Part shown: piece by piece, positions 16,264 through 24,876 of the stretch
Numbering within the stretch: the stretch's first letter is position 1
Layout of the letters: every line of letters starts with the position of its first letter
Source: Chloroflexota bacterium
Lineage (GTDB): Bacteria; Chloroflexota; Dehalococcoidia; JACQUA01
Direction: 5' to 3'
DNA length: 56,507 nucleotides
Assembly (NCBI GenBank): GCA_016210565.1
Contig: JACQUA010000375.1
Location: 1 to 56,507, forward strand
Program-made: the position numbers and the translations under genes
The notes under the pieces: generated by a model
Told to the model about the DNA's origin: nothing
Database searches by the model: none
Seen by the model: only the letters and a program-made list of their open reading frames with translations

Positions 16264-17616
16264 CTACTTGATTATGCCGACCTTCTTCTGTAGCTCCCTG
16301 GTATAGTTCAGGACTTCCGGCGATGCGCTTAACACATCCTTGATCACCCTGGCGGTTTCCTCTCCGGTGCTTACGGTGTAGACGTCGGTGTCCACTCTTC
16401 CCATCGTTTCCTTGAACCGGGGGTCCCTGGTCATAGCGGTATAGGCTTTCGTCAGGATATCCATGACCTTCGGCGGGGTCCCCGGGGGCGCGGCCAGGCT
16501 CTTATCGATGAGCTTGGGTCCTATCCAGGCCAGATAGGCTTGCCAGGCGACTCCCTTTGGTATCTTCTCCCCCACCAGTTCAAACGAGGACGGGACATCG
16601 GGCATGTCCGGCCGCCGCGCAAATTTGCCGGCCACTACACTGTCCTCGACCGCCAGATACTCTATTATACCCTCCTGGTTCAAACGGCCGATGATGGTGG
16701 CATTCGCCGACCCCAGAACATCCACCTCGCCGCGCCGGAACGCCAGTTCTATTTCACCTGTGCCGCCGTACCCCGGCACCCATCGCACGTTCCATCCCAG
16801 GAGTTCCTTTCCCCACATGAAGACGGCCTGCCAGCCCTCTTCACCCTCCCTGGTCCCGATCACCAGGGGTGGGGCCCTGGGGTCGGTCAAGCGCCATGTT
16901 TGTCCCTTCCGCACCAGTATCACCACCGCTTCCCGGCTGATGTTCCCCACATATTCGTATTTCGTGAGGTCATACCTCACGATTTCGTTCTGCTTCATCT
17001 GCATGGCGATGGGGGAAGTGGAGTTCTGGAGGAGGGTAAGACCATCGGGTTTGACTCTCTGAGAGAAGATGTTGTTGGCCACGGCGCCGGCGCCCCCCGG
17101 CTGGTTCCGGACAACGATCCTGGGCGTCCCGGGTATATGTTTGGGAAGAAAGGTAGCAGTAACACGGGCCACGGTGTCGGTGCCGCCGCCGGCGGCGGTC
17201 GCGGCCAGGATTTCTATGGTCTTCCCCTGGTAGTAGTCCGGTTCTGCCGGTCTCTGCGGCTCCCGGGTGGGGGCCGGGGTTTTGGTGGTGGCGACCGGTT
17301 TTTGGGTGGCCTCCGGCCCTGTCTTTGCCGGCCCTGGGGTGGCGGTGGCCCGGGCCGGGGGCGGGGGAGTTACCTCGGCGGCGCAACCCAGCAGGAAGAG
17401 AGCGGACAGCAAGACCGATGCCAGGCAAAACGGCACCCTTCGCCGGGTAGCGACCAGTCCCTTAGCTTGCCTTGCAGCCCGGCGCCTCGTTCCCGCGGCT
17501 TCGGAACGGCCGGTTGCGCCTCCATTGGCGGCGTCCCGTCCCGTGGTAGCGGCTGAACTGGCCCGGCTCTGGATTTCCGCTGCTTGTACAGCGCAATTAT
17601 GATTCTGCTTGCTCAT
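16264..17616 (-). CDS. TctC/Bug-family tripartite tricarboxylate-type binding protein
   Basis: Binding component of a tripartite tricarboxylate transporter (TTT) type system, 450 residues. The TctC domain spans about 125-445 (GKTIEILAATAAGGGTDTVARV, RIVVRNQPGGAGAVANN, GYGGTGEIELAF, WQAYLAWIGPKLIDKS). The N-terminus is odd: a basic/Ala-rich stretch of about 58 residues precedes a hydrophobic segment and lipobox LFLLGC (Cys78). That start is supported by AAGGAGGCGAC right before the ATG and a promoter 40 bases upstream, so the long pre-signal region seems real. TctA and TctB, the membrane partners, are absent in the window. Family members bind citrate, phthalate or terephthalate; the ligand here is unknown. 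Confidence 0.85.
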   Translation of the reverse strand: MSKQNHNCAVQAAEIQSRASSAATTGRDAANGGATGRSEAAGTRRRAARQAKGLVATRRRVPFCLASVLLSALFLLGCAAEVTPPPPARATATPGPAKTGPEATQKPVATTKTPAPTREPQRPAEPDYYQGKTIEILAATAAGGGTDTVARVTATFLPKHIPGTPRIVVRNQPGGAGAVANNIFSQRVKPDGLTLLQNSTSPIAMQMKQNEIVRYDLTKYEYVGNISREAVVILVRKGQTWRLTDPRAPPLVIGTREGEEGWQAVFMWGKELLGWNVRWVPGYGGTGEIELAFRRGEVDVLGSANATIIGRLNQEGIIEYLAVEDSVVAGKFARRPDMPDVPSSFELVGEKIPKGVAWQAYLAWIGPKLIDKSLAAPPGTPPKVMDILTKAYTAMTRDPRFKETMGRVDTDVYTVSTGEETARVIKDVLSASPEVLNYTRELQKKVGIIK

Positions 17617-17661
17617 GTCGCCTCCTTCCGTCTTTTCTTCGATCTTCCTGGTAGCAACGCC

Positions 17662-17670
17662 AGTATAGCA
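17662..17670 (-). promoter_or_regulatory. Extended -10 promoter of the TctC gene
   Basis: Minus strand TGC-TATACT, about 45 bases upstream of the ATG at 17616. No clear -35 box. The predicted transcript start lies near 17655. Confidence 0.5.
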
Positions 17671-17676
17671 GCAGGG

Positions 17677-17916
17677 CTATTTCAAGCTCAAGTCCTTGAT
17701 GCTGCTCATGTCCAGTCGCCCCCGTTCGGCCCGGTAGTAATCATACTCCAGAGGGAAACGGGCAGAGTTACCTATGATCCGGGGGAAGAAAGTCTGGCGG
17801 GTGGAGTCATAGTCCCCGGCGGCGAAAATCCAATCATCCAGGGATGTTTTGATCTCGTTTACATCCTCTTCCAGCGCCCTCATGGCTTGTTGAGCGACAT
17901 GCAAGGCAAGGTTCAA
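17677..17916 (-). CDS. Hypothetical 79-residue protein
   Basis: Open frame starting TTG at 17916, 7 bases after the stop of the beta-propeller gene upstream, and ending at 17677. The sequence is mixed acidic/aromatic (EEDVNEIKTSLDDW, then FPRIIGNSARFPLEYDYY). An in-frame stop lies just upstream, so it is not a continuation of a longer reading. No domain recognised. It could be translated by coupling to the beta-propeller gene, or be a remnant. No ribosome-binding site is evident. Confidence 0.35.
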   Translation of the reverse strand: MNLALHVAQQAMRALEEDVNEIKTSLDDWIFAAGDYDSTRQTFFPRIIGNSARFPLEYDYYRAERGRLDMSSIKDLSLK

Positions 17917-17923
17917 CCGTCGT

Positions 17924-19585
17924 TCAGCGCGTCAGTCCAAAGTGCGCTCCTACCGTCGCCAAGTCGTAGATGTCTGCGATCCCGTCATTGTTGATGTCAG
18001 CGTCTGCGTTGAAGCCCGGGTCGCCGCTGCGTTTGTTCAGGGATGCCGCAACCAAGTGTAGGTCGGCAAGGTTCACCACTCCATCCCGGTTGACATCGCC
18101 GGACAAGGGGACTGGTGAAGGCGCGGGTGATTGGGAGGGCATGGGCGTGGGTGTGACGTTGAAGGGAATTGCTTCAAGTTTGGCTGCAAACCCATCATGG
18201 AGGCCGAAGGAACTCTGACCCGGAAAAGCGCCAATCGTTGTGCCAGCCACGTAGACATTCGCCCGACCATCCACTGCCACGCTTTGGGAAAAGTCGTTGT
18301 TAGATGTGCCGAACTGGCTTGCCCACAGTTCATTTCCCAGGCTGTCATACTTGCGAACGGAGATGTCGTAATCACCCGGACTCTGCCACGGCGGCAAGAG
18401 CCTCCGCACATGACCGGCAACGTAGGCACTTCCGGACTCATCCACAACAAGGGCCTCGGCAAAGTCATCGTCTCGAGTGCCGAATTGTCTCGTCCAGAGC
18501 TCGTTGCCCGAGCCATCATACTTGCGGATGAAAGCATCGCTGCCACCGGGTGAGGACATATTTGGAAGGTTGCCCCAGAGAGTTCCTGAAACGTACACGC
18601 TGTTCGCGCGATCCGTGGATACGGCAGATATGTATATTACCTCGCCGGATCCGAACTGCCTTGTCCATGCCTCCGCACCCAGACTGTCGTATTTGCGAAC
18701 GAAGGCGCTGATCCCTGGCGGAGCCGTCTCCTGACCTGGCAAGGCACTCCCGGTGAAGCCCCCAATGTAGACGCTCCCGCTGCCGTCCACTGCCAGCCCG
18801 CGAACGAGGTCGTCGGTCTCGGTGCCAAACTGCCTGACCCATATTGGCTCGCCCTGGTCGCTGTACTTGCTGACAAAGGCATCCAGCGACTGAGACCAAA
18901 GGACACCTCCGACTTCTCCCGCCACAAAGATGTTCCCCGAGTCGTCCAGGCCTAGCCGCCGGACAGTGGTGTAGCGGAGATCGCGGTATTGGCGTGTCCA
19001 GAGGTCATTGCCCCATGCGTCGTATAATCGAATGAACATTTGATTTCCGCCGGAGGAGGTCTGCCCTGGAAAGGCTCCGAACGTGGTCCCTGCCACGTAG
19101 ACGTTGCCCGCTCTGTCCACGGCTAAGCCGTAGGCGTCGTCAGTGCGGTTGGTACCGAACTGTCTCACCCAAGTTTCGTCGCCGGAGGTATTGTATTTGA
19201 TAATAAAGGCGTCCCAACCACCCCACGAGGTCTGCCCTGGGAGCGTCAGTCCCGTCTGGCCCACTACGTATGTATCTCCTGAGCCGTTGGCAGCGAGGCC
19301 ACGAGTGAAGTCAAGCCCACTCGTACCGAACTGGCGAGCCCAGGCAAGAGCCGGCGGAACGTCTTGGGGAGAGCCGGTGGGGGGGCTGGGGTCGCTTCGC
19401 ATCGTCGCCATGACCAACGGCAGAGAACGACCGCCGCATGTCGCGGTTGCATTCTTGACCCCGGATGGAGTTTGCCCTCTGGCCGGCACGATGTCACGGC
19501 CTTGGCCTGAAACGCCCGTGAGTAGCAGCATCGCGAGGAGTGGCAACGTTGCCAGCACCCGGACAGCCGCGTAGCGAGATTCCAT
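17924..19585 (-). CDS. Secreted SBBP beta-propeller protein with C-terminal dockerin
   Basis: 553-residue exported protein. A signal peptide at 1-28 is followed by seven beta-propeller (SBBP) repeats, each with a W-x-RQFG-T element (LWTRQFGTRDDDF, TWVRQFGTNRTDD) and a D-x-x-GNVYVAGTT strand. After a Pro/Ser linker comes a type I dockerin domain (about 496-550) with two calcium loops, DVNRDGVVNLADL and DINNDGIADIYDL. Dockerins dock to cohesins, but no cohesin is visible in the window. The likely role is surface attachment or sensing. No enzyme motif seen. The codon-level repeats are diverged, not identical. ATG at 19585. Domain assignment is strong; role unknown. Confidence 0.85.
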   Translation of the reverse strand: MESRYAAVRVLATLPLLAMLLLTGVSGQGRDIVPARGQTPSGVKNATATCGGRSLPLVMATMRSDPSPPTGSPQDVPPALAWARQFGTSGLDFTRGLAANGSGDTYVVGQTGLTLPGQTSWGGWDAFIIKYNTSGDETWVRQFGTNRTDDAYGLAVDRAGNVYVAGTTFGAFPGQTSSGGNQMFIRLYDAWGNDLWTRQYRDLRYTTVRRLGLDDSGNIFVAGEVGGVLWSQSLDAFVSKYSDQGEPIWVRQFGTETDDLVRGLAVDGSGSVYIGGFTGSALPGQETAPPGISAFVRKYDSLGAEAWTRQFGSGEVIYISAVSTDRANSVYVSGTLWGNLPNMSSPGGSDAFIRKYDGSGNELWTRQFGTRDDDFAEALVVDESGSAYVAGHVRRLLPPWQSPGDYDISVRKYDSLGNELWASQFGTSNNDFSQSVAVDGRANVYVAGTTIGAFPGQSSFGLHDGFAAKLEAIPFNVTPTPMPSQSPAPSPVPLSGDVNRDGVVNLADLHLVAASLNKRSGDPGFNADADINNDGIADIYDLATVGAHFGLTR

Positions 19586-19843
19586 GGTAATTATCCCTTT
19601 GCGCTTGGCTCCTGACGCGTACTGGAGATCCCTTGGGGATTTTACTCGGTCAATAGAATCGAGATTATCGTTCTAAGCGATGGTGCCGTTCGACAGTTAC
19701 GGCGAGTATCAAATCCTGTTTCTGCCCTCACTACACGGGAAGTCTCCCAACGGCCTGACCTGAGACAATACCGTGCCTCGACAAAGCCGGCGCAGGACGG
19801 CGGCTGCCGCGGGAACAGTCTGCGGGGGCCTCCCGTCCGGGGG

Positions 19844-20998
19844 TCACTTCATCAGCGGGCCGAAGATTTCCAGGGCCACGGCGCCAAAGGCGTCCTTCTT
19901 CTGGGTGTGTTCCTTGGTTATCGTGTTGAAGTACTTCACCCCGGGCTGGCGCACCATGATCGGGTCCAGGAAATCGGTGGGCACGTCCAGACGGGCGCTC
20001 TGGCCGCCGATGACCTTCGAGACCAGCGTTGCCCCCTCCCTGGACAGGGCCCAGTTGGCGAATAGCTTCGCCGCGTTGGGGTGAGGCGCCCGGTCAAAGA
20101 CGCCGACGCCCCCGGCGCCGGAAACCAGATAGTCGCCTTCTACGGCGCCGGCCATTTTGACCGGCGCGCCCATCCTGACGAATTCGGCCTTGTTCTCTCC
20201 CCGTCCGCCCAGGGCCACCGGGTATTTGCCGAAGGCCACCCATTCTACCTGCTGCCGGGCGTCATTGACAATGATAGGCTCCTGCTTCGCCAGGTCCCGC
20301 AGGTAATCGACGCTGCCCAGAACGACGGAAACGTTGTAGACCCAGCTCAGCCCGCCGCCGGTCCTGGGGTTAAAGAGCACTATTTGCTTCTTCCATTTCG
20401 GCTTCAGGAAGTCTTTGTAGCTCTTGATATCGTTGGGATCGACCAAGTTTACGTTGTAGAATACCGGCGCTACGGGATAGGCCAGTATCCCCGCCCAGGT
20501 GTGCTCGTCATCGTCGAAGATCAGGCCGCCGCCCCACCAGGCGCTCTTGTCCAGCACCTCAGGCAGGAACAGGATATTGTCGATAGGTTGCAGGGCCTTG
20601 ACCTCCGCCAACTGGACGCCGCTGGAGCCTGAGAAATAGATATCGGCCTCATAGATGCCGGCCCGCCGCTCCCGGTAAATCCTCTCCTCCAGTTGGGCGG
20701 TAGTCGCGGAGACCCATTCCAGGTCAAGGCCGAACTTCTCGCTGAAGAGCTGGGTGATGGGCTCCCGGACCGCGGAACCGGAGCTGGAATAAAGGACCAG
20801 CCGCCGTTCCTTTTTCGCTTCGGAAAGCAGCCTTTCCCACTGTATCTGCCAGGCCTCTTTGCCGGCCGGCTGCCCGGCGGCGGCGGGCCGGGCTTCCGGC
20901 GCGCCGGAAGGTGTGTTTTGAGGGACCGCCCCCGGCGCGCAGGCTGCGACGATTGACGCCACCATCAGCAGGGCGATGACAGTGATAATCGTTCTCAT
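19844..20998 (-). CDS. Extracellular solute-binding lipoprotein 2 (family 1)
   Basis: 384 residues. Lipobox VAAC (Cys20), then WERLLSEAKKERRLVLYSS, matching the WxxxxxxAKKEG opening of the other copies. It diverges in the middle (KSAWWGGGLIFDDDEHTWAG) but keeps YNVNLV-DPNDIKSYKDFLKP, then VEWVAFGKYPVALGG and APHPNAAKLFANWALSREG near the end. It is the most divergent of the seven together with copies 1 and 7. The closest same-strand genes are the flavin oxidoreductase upstream (21245-23167) and the beta-propeller gene downstream. No transporter partner. Ligand unknown. Confidence 0.87.
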   Translation of the reverse strand: MRTIITVIALLMVASIVAACAPGAVPQNTPSGAPEARPAAAGQPAGKEAWQIQWERLLSEAKKERRLVLYSSSGSAVREPITQLFSEKFGLDLEWVSATTAQLEERIYRERRAGIYEADIYFSGSSGVQLAEVKALQPIDNILFLPEVLDKSAWWGGGLIFDDDEHTWAGILAYPVAPVFYNVNLVDPNDIKSYKDFLKPKWKKQIVLFNPRTGGGLSWVYNVSVVLGSVDYLRDLAKQEPIIVNDARQQVEWVAFGKYPVALGGRGENKAEFVRMGAPVKMAGAVEGDYLVSGAGGVGVFDRAPHPNAAKLFANWALSREGATLVSKVIGGQSARLDVPTDFLDPIMVRQPGVKYFNTITKEHTQKKDAFGAVALEIFGPLMK

Positions 20999-21244
20999 GT
21001 TTTTTCCTCCTTTTAGAATGTGGACTTCACCACACAGACACGGAGAATACAGGGATTCCAGAATTCAAAGATTCAAGATTCCCCACCGCGCCGCCGGTAT
21101 CCAAAGAATATTCAAACAGTGGTGATGCGCCCAGGGTGTGGTGGTGGGGAACTCGATAACTCAACGAACTCAAGGAATTCACAGACGCCTTTGTGCCCTT
21201 TGTGTCTTGCGTGAAGCTATGCGCCACAGTTTACTGCGTTTTTA

Positions 21245-23167
21245 TCAGATGCTTCTGCCTACCCGGTTCCCGTCCCTGACGGCGTGCATGCCGGTCCGGG
21301 GACCTGCGGCATCCCCGATCACGTAGACCTCTTTCACCGTTCTCTTGAGTCCCTCCGCCAGCCCATCAACCGGTTTGACGCCCGTCGCCAGCACTATGGT
21401 ATCGCAGCCGGGCCAGGTTTCTTCCTTTCCGTTTCTCAATACCCGGAGCCCGTCCGCCCCCGCTTCTTTAACTGCGCAATTCCTGACTATCTCGCACCCG
21501 GCCCGGTGCAGCCGCCGCAGCAGGTGAAACCTGACCGTGTGTGGCAGGTCCGTCCCGATGTGCTCCCTTTGCTCCACCACCGTGACCTTCTTGCCTCTGA
21601 AGAGGAGGAAATCCGCCGTCTCCAGGCCGATGCTGCCGCCGCCTATTACCAGGACCCTCTGACCGGGGTCCACGTGGCTCTTGAGCACGTCCCAGGCAGT
21701 GACAACACGCTTGGGGTCTGCCGTCCCGGGGAAAGACCCCTCGGGCAGGGCGCCGGTGGCAATGACGACGGCGTCCGGCGATAGTTGTTCCACGGCAGCG
21801 GCATTGGCCCTCCGGCCCAGGACCGTTTTCACGCCGAGCTTGTTGACCTGGGCGGTAAGCCAGTGGACGAAGCCCATGAACTCCTGCTTGTACGGAGGCA
21901 ACGATGCCAGTACCCATTGCCCTCCCGCTTGTTCGTGTTCTTCAAAGAGCGTGACCTGATGGCCCCTCAACGCCGCCACCCGCGCCGCTTCCAGCCCGCC
22001 CGGCCCACCCCCTATGACCATCACCTTTTTCCGTACCCCCGCCGGTCTGATTTGCGAGTCCCTTTCCTTTCCCAGGGCGGCGTTGACGGTGCAAACGATG
22101 CCCCCGGGTTCGGCGATGGCGAACTCACACCGGCTGCAGCTCAGACACCGTCTGATTTCGTCAAAATCCCCCCGCCGGGCCTTGTCCGGTAGGTCGGGGT
22201 CGGCCAGCAAGGACCTGCCCAGCCCGATGAGGTCCGCTTTGCCTTCCCGCAGCGCCTCTTCGGCCAGCTCGAGGTTGCCAAGCCGCCCGGTACAAATCAC
22301 CGGCACGTCGACGGCCCGCTTGATCGCCTCGGCGAAGGGCAGGTTGCAGCCGTAGGGGACGTCGTAAGGCGGCACGATGGTCCAGTAGGAACCGAAAACT
22401 CCGGAGGAAACGCTGATCACGTCGACGCCGCCCTTGACCAGGAGTTGGGCGACCCTGAGGGCCTCGTCAATGGCTAGCCCGCCCGGCACGTTGTCGGCGC
22501 CGTTGATGCGAAACCCGATGGGGAAGTCTTTCCCCACGTTTTCCCTGATAGACCGGACGACTTCCAGTGAGAACCTGGTCCTGCCGGCCAGGTCGCCCCC
22601 GTATTCGTCCCGGCGTTTGTTGGCGGCCTCGGACAGGAACTCGCTGACCAGATACCCGTGAGCGCCGTGGATTTCGACCAGGTCGAATCCCGCCTGTTTA
22701 GCCCTTCTGGCCGCATCGCCGAAGCTGGCGACCACCGCCTGGATCTGCGGCTTTTGCAGCTCGTGCGGGACGTCTTCGCGGGGCGACCAGGGAAGGGGTG
22801 AGGGCGCTACCACGGGGAATCCCAGCTCGGCGACCTTCCCCTGCCGGCCCACGTGCTGGATTTGAATGCCGGCGACGGCGCCCCTGGAGTGGATCACATC
22901 CGCCAGCCTTCGCAGGCCGGGGATGAAGCGGTCATCGTAGAGGCCCAGGTTTATCGGCAGGCAGGAGTCCTCGCCGACCATGCCGGGTTCCACGATGACC
23001 AGGGCCGCCCCGCCGGCCGCCCGGGCTTCGTAGAAGTCCAGGTGCCGGTCGATGACGGTCCGGTCCGTCGTCAAGCGGGAGACGATGGGCGGATAGACGA
23101 TACGGTTCCGGAGCTTGAGTCCCTTGATTTCAAAGGGACTGAAGAGTCTGGTGAGGGGTTTGTGCAT
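21245..23167 (-). CDS. Fe-S flavin oxidoreductase, 2,4-dienoyl-CoA reductase type (1)
   Basis: Fused old-yellow-enzyme barrel and FAD/NAD(P) domain, 640 residues. The N-terminal TIM barrel (1-330) binds FMN; HGAHGYLVSEFLS at 167-179 is typical. A 4Fe-4S site has Cys341, Cys344, Cys347 and Cys359. The C-terminal part has two dinucleotide folds: VMVIGGGPGGLEAARV (382-397) and RVLVIGGGSIGLETADF (504-520). The family includes 2,4-dienoyl-CoA reductase, trimethylamine dehydrogenase and BaiCD bile acid reductases; reaction here is unknown, probably an enoate or enone reduction. ATG at 23167 has no clear ribosome-binding site. A homolog lies at 36123 with the same Cys spacing. Confidence 0.93.
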   Translation of the reverse strand: MHKPLTRLFSPFEIKGLKLRNRIVYPPIVSRLTTDRTVIDRHLDFYEARAAGGAALVIVEPGMVGEDSCLPINLGLYDDRFIPGLRRLADVIHSRGAVAGIQIQHVGRQGKVAELGFPVVAPSPLPWSPREDVPHELQKPQIQAVVASFGDAARRAKQAGFDLVEIHGAHGYLVSEFLSEAANKRRDEYGGDLAGRTRFSLEVVRSIRENVGKDFPIGFRINGADNVPGGLAIDEALRVAQLLVKGGVDVISVSSGVFGSYWTIVPPYDVPYGCNLPFAEAIKRAVDVPVICTGRLGNLELAEEALREGKADLIGLGRSLLADPDLPDKARRGDFDEIRRCLSCSRCEFAIAEPGGIVCTVNAALGKERDSQIRPAGVRKKVMVIGGGPGGLEAARVAALRGHQVTLFEEHEQAGGQWVLASLPPYKQEFMGFVHWLTAQVNKLGVKTVLGRRANAAAVEQLSPDAVVIATGALPEGSFPGTADPKRVVTAWDVLKSHVDPGQRVLVIGGGSIGLETADFLLFRGKKVTVVEQREHIGTDLPHTVRFHLLRRLHRAGCEIVRNCAVKEAGADGLRVLRNGKEETWPGCDTIVLATGVKPVDGLAEGLKRTVKEVYVIGDAAGPRTGMHAVRDGNRVGRSI

Positions 23168-23407
23168 CGCTACGATAATGTCAGCGGGTAGGGGCGGTTC
23201 ACGAACCGCCCGACTGGTGGGCGCGTGCCAGTGGCGGGCGGTTCACGAACCGCCCCTACTGGCAATAACAGCCAATGATCCTTCATGGTCCCGACTCGTC
23301 GGGATGGGTGATCAATTGAAATTCGATTGAGATACCTTGACATCTCTAAGATTGGGCTCTCACAGGCACGGCGGCCTGTGGTACCGGGGAGCGGCTACAA
23401 CCCCGGG

Positions 23408-24661
23408 CTAGATAACTTCTCTGTCCTTCAGTTTTGCGATGTCATCCCAGGTGTACCCGGTTTCCCGGAGGATTTCTTCGGTATGCTGGCCGAACTCCGG
23501 GGCGGCGCGCCTCAGCGACGCCGGCGTCTTGCTGAACATATAGGGGGAGCCGACCGCCTTGATTTGCCCGAGGCCGGGATGGTGGAAATTGACGATGTAC
23601 CCGTTGGCTTCGGCCTGGGGGTCGGCCATCGTCTCCGATATGCGGTTTATCGGCGCGTAGATGAGACCCTCCCGGTCGAACAGGCGCATCCATTCCGCTC
23701 TCGGCTTGCTTCTGAACTTCTCGTCCAGGATGGCCAGCAGTTCGCCGGCATGCCGCCTCCTGGATTCAATGTTCTCAAACCTGGGGTCATGCTCGAGATC
23801 GCAGATACCCATTGCCGAGCAGACCCTGGACCAGTACTTGTCCGGCTGGAGCATGCTCAGGAATATCCACTGGCCGTCGCCGCACTGGTAGTAGGTAAGG
23901 AGCGGGTTCTGGGTTTTCGCCCTGTCGCGCCTGCCGTAATCGGCGCCGTGCAGGGCGGTGTAGGTAGCCGGCACCGCTTCGAGGGCGATCAGGCTGCCCA
24001 GCAACGAAACGTCGAGTTCCTGGCCGAGGGCGATCCGTTCCCGGACGAAAAGGGCGGAAATCACGCCCAGGGCCAGGTTGAGGCCGCCCAGCAGGTCGCC
24101 GAAGCCGGTGGCGTAGTGCAGGGGGGGCATGCCGCTTTCGCCGGCCAGAAACGCCCAGCCGGACCGGGCGATGGCGGCGGCTTCGTAGGCCGGCTTGCCG
24201 CTATCGGCCCCCTTCGGTCCCCATCCCGACCCCCGGCCGTAGATGATCTTCGGATTGCAGCGGGCGACGCTCGCGTAGTCCAGTCCCAGTTCCATGGCCG
24301 TGGCTTCGAGGTAATTGTGCAGGAAGACGTCTGATTTTTCCAGCAGCCGGAAAAGCACCGCTTTGCCTTCCGGCTTGCCGACGTCCAGGGTCATGCCCCG
24401 CTTATTGTGATTGGCATACTCGAAGACGAAGTTCCGCTTGACCTCGAAGGGCAAAGAGGCCACCACCGCGTCCATGGCGCCCCTGAGGGAATCGCCGCGG
24501 ACGCGGTCTTCCACCTTGATGACGTCGGCCCCCAGGTCGCCGAGTATGGCGGCGGCGGCCGGTACCATGAGCCACCGGCTGAGCTCGACTACCCTCACCC
24601 CCGTGAGGGGACCGCCCGGAACCGGTCCTGGGTTGGAACTCGCCACTGAAGCATTCGTCAT
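23408..24661 (-). CDS. CaiB/BaiF (class III) CoA-transferase 1
   Basis: Transfers CoA between carboxylic acids (for example from succinyl- or formyl-CoA). It is 417 residues. The opening GPLTGVRVVELSRWL and GDLGADVIKVED match the family, and the likely catalytic Asp is D189 in TGFGDLLGG. The C-terminal block FGQHTEEILRETGYTWDDI is shared with the second copy at 28824. It is followed by the flavin oxidoreductase gene. The ATG at 24661 touches the end of repeat R1 copy C and no ribosome-binding site remains upstream, so the true start could be a later codon. Substrate unknown; aromatic acid is a guess. Confidence 0.92.
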   Translation of the reverse strand: MTNASVASSNPGPVPGGPLTGVRVVELSRWLMVPAAAAILGDLGADVIKVEDRVRGDSLRGAMDAVVASLPFEVKRNFVFEYANHNKRGMTLDVGKPEGKAVLFRLLEKSDVFLHNYLEATAMELGLDYASVARCNPKIIYGRGSGWGPKGADSGKPAYEAAAIARSGWAFLAGESGMPPLHYATGFGDLLGGLNLALGVISALFVRERIALGQELDVSLLGSLIALEAVPATYTALHGADYGRRDRAKTQNPLLTYYQCGDGQWIFLSMLQPDKYWSRVCSAMGICDLEHDPRFENIESRRRHAGELLAILDEKFRSKPRAEWMRLFDREGLIYAPINRISETMADPQAEANGYIVNFHHPGLGQIKAVGSPYMFSKTPASLRRAAPEFGQHTEEILRETGYTWDDIAKLKDREVI

Positions 24662-24848
24662 TGCTACGAAAATGTCACCCTGAGCCGGAGTCCTGAGCGC
24701 AGCGAAGGAGCAGTCGAAGGGTCTTTCGTCCGGACCCCGTCTCGAAAGATTCTTCGACTACGCTCGCTGCGCTCGCTTCGCTCAGAATGACAGCGTACGC
24801 GGTTTTCATCCTTGATGGCGCGCCGTCGGCGCATGGGTGATTGATTCG
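24659..24848 (-). repeat. Family R1 repeat (copy C)
   Basis: About 190 bp, minus orientation. Ends AATCAATCACCCATGC and ACATTTTCGTAGCAA. It fills the whole gap between the solute-binding gene ending at 24877 and the CoA-transferase start, whose ATG it borders. Confidence 0.85.
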
Positions 24849-24876
24849 TCATTCGGACTTCGTCATTCGTCATTCT

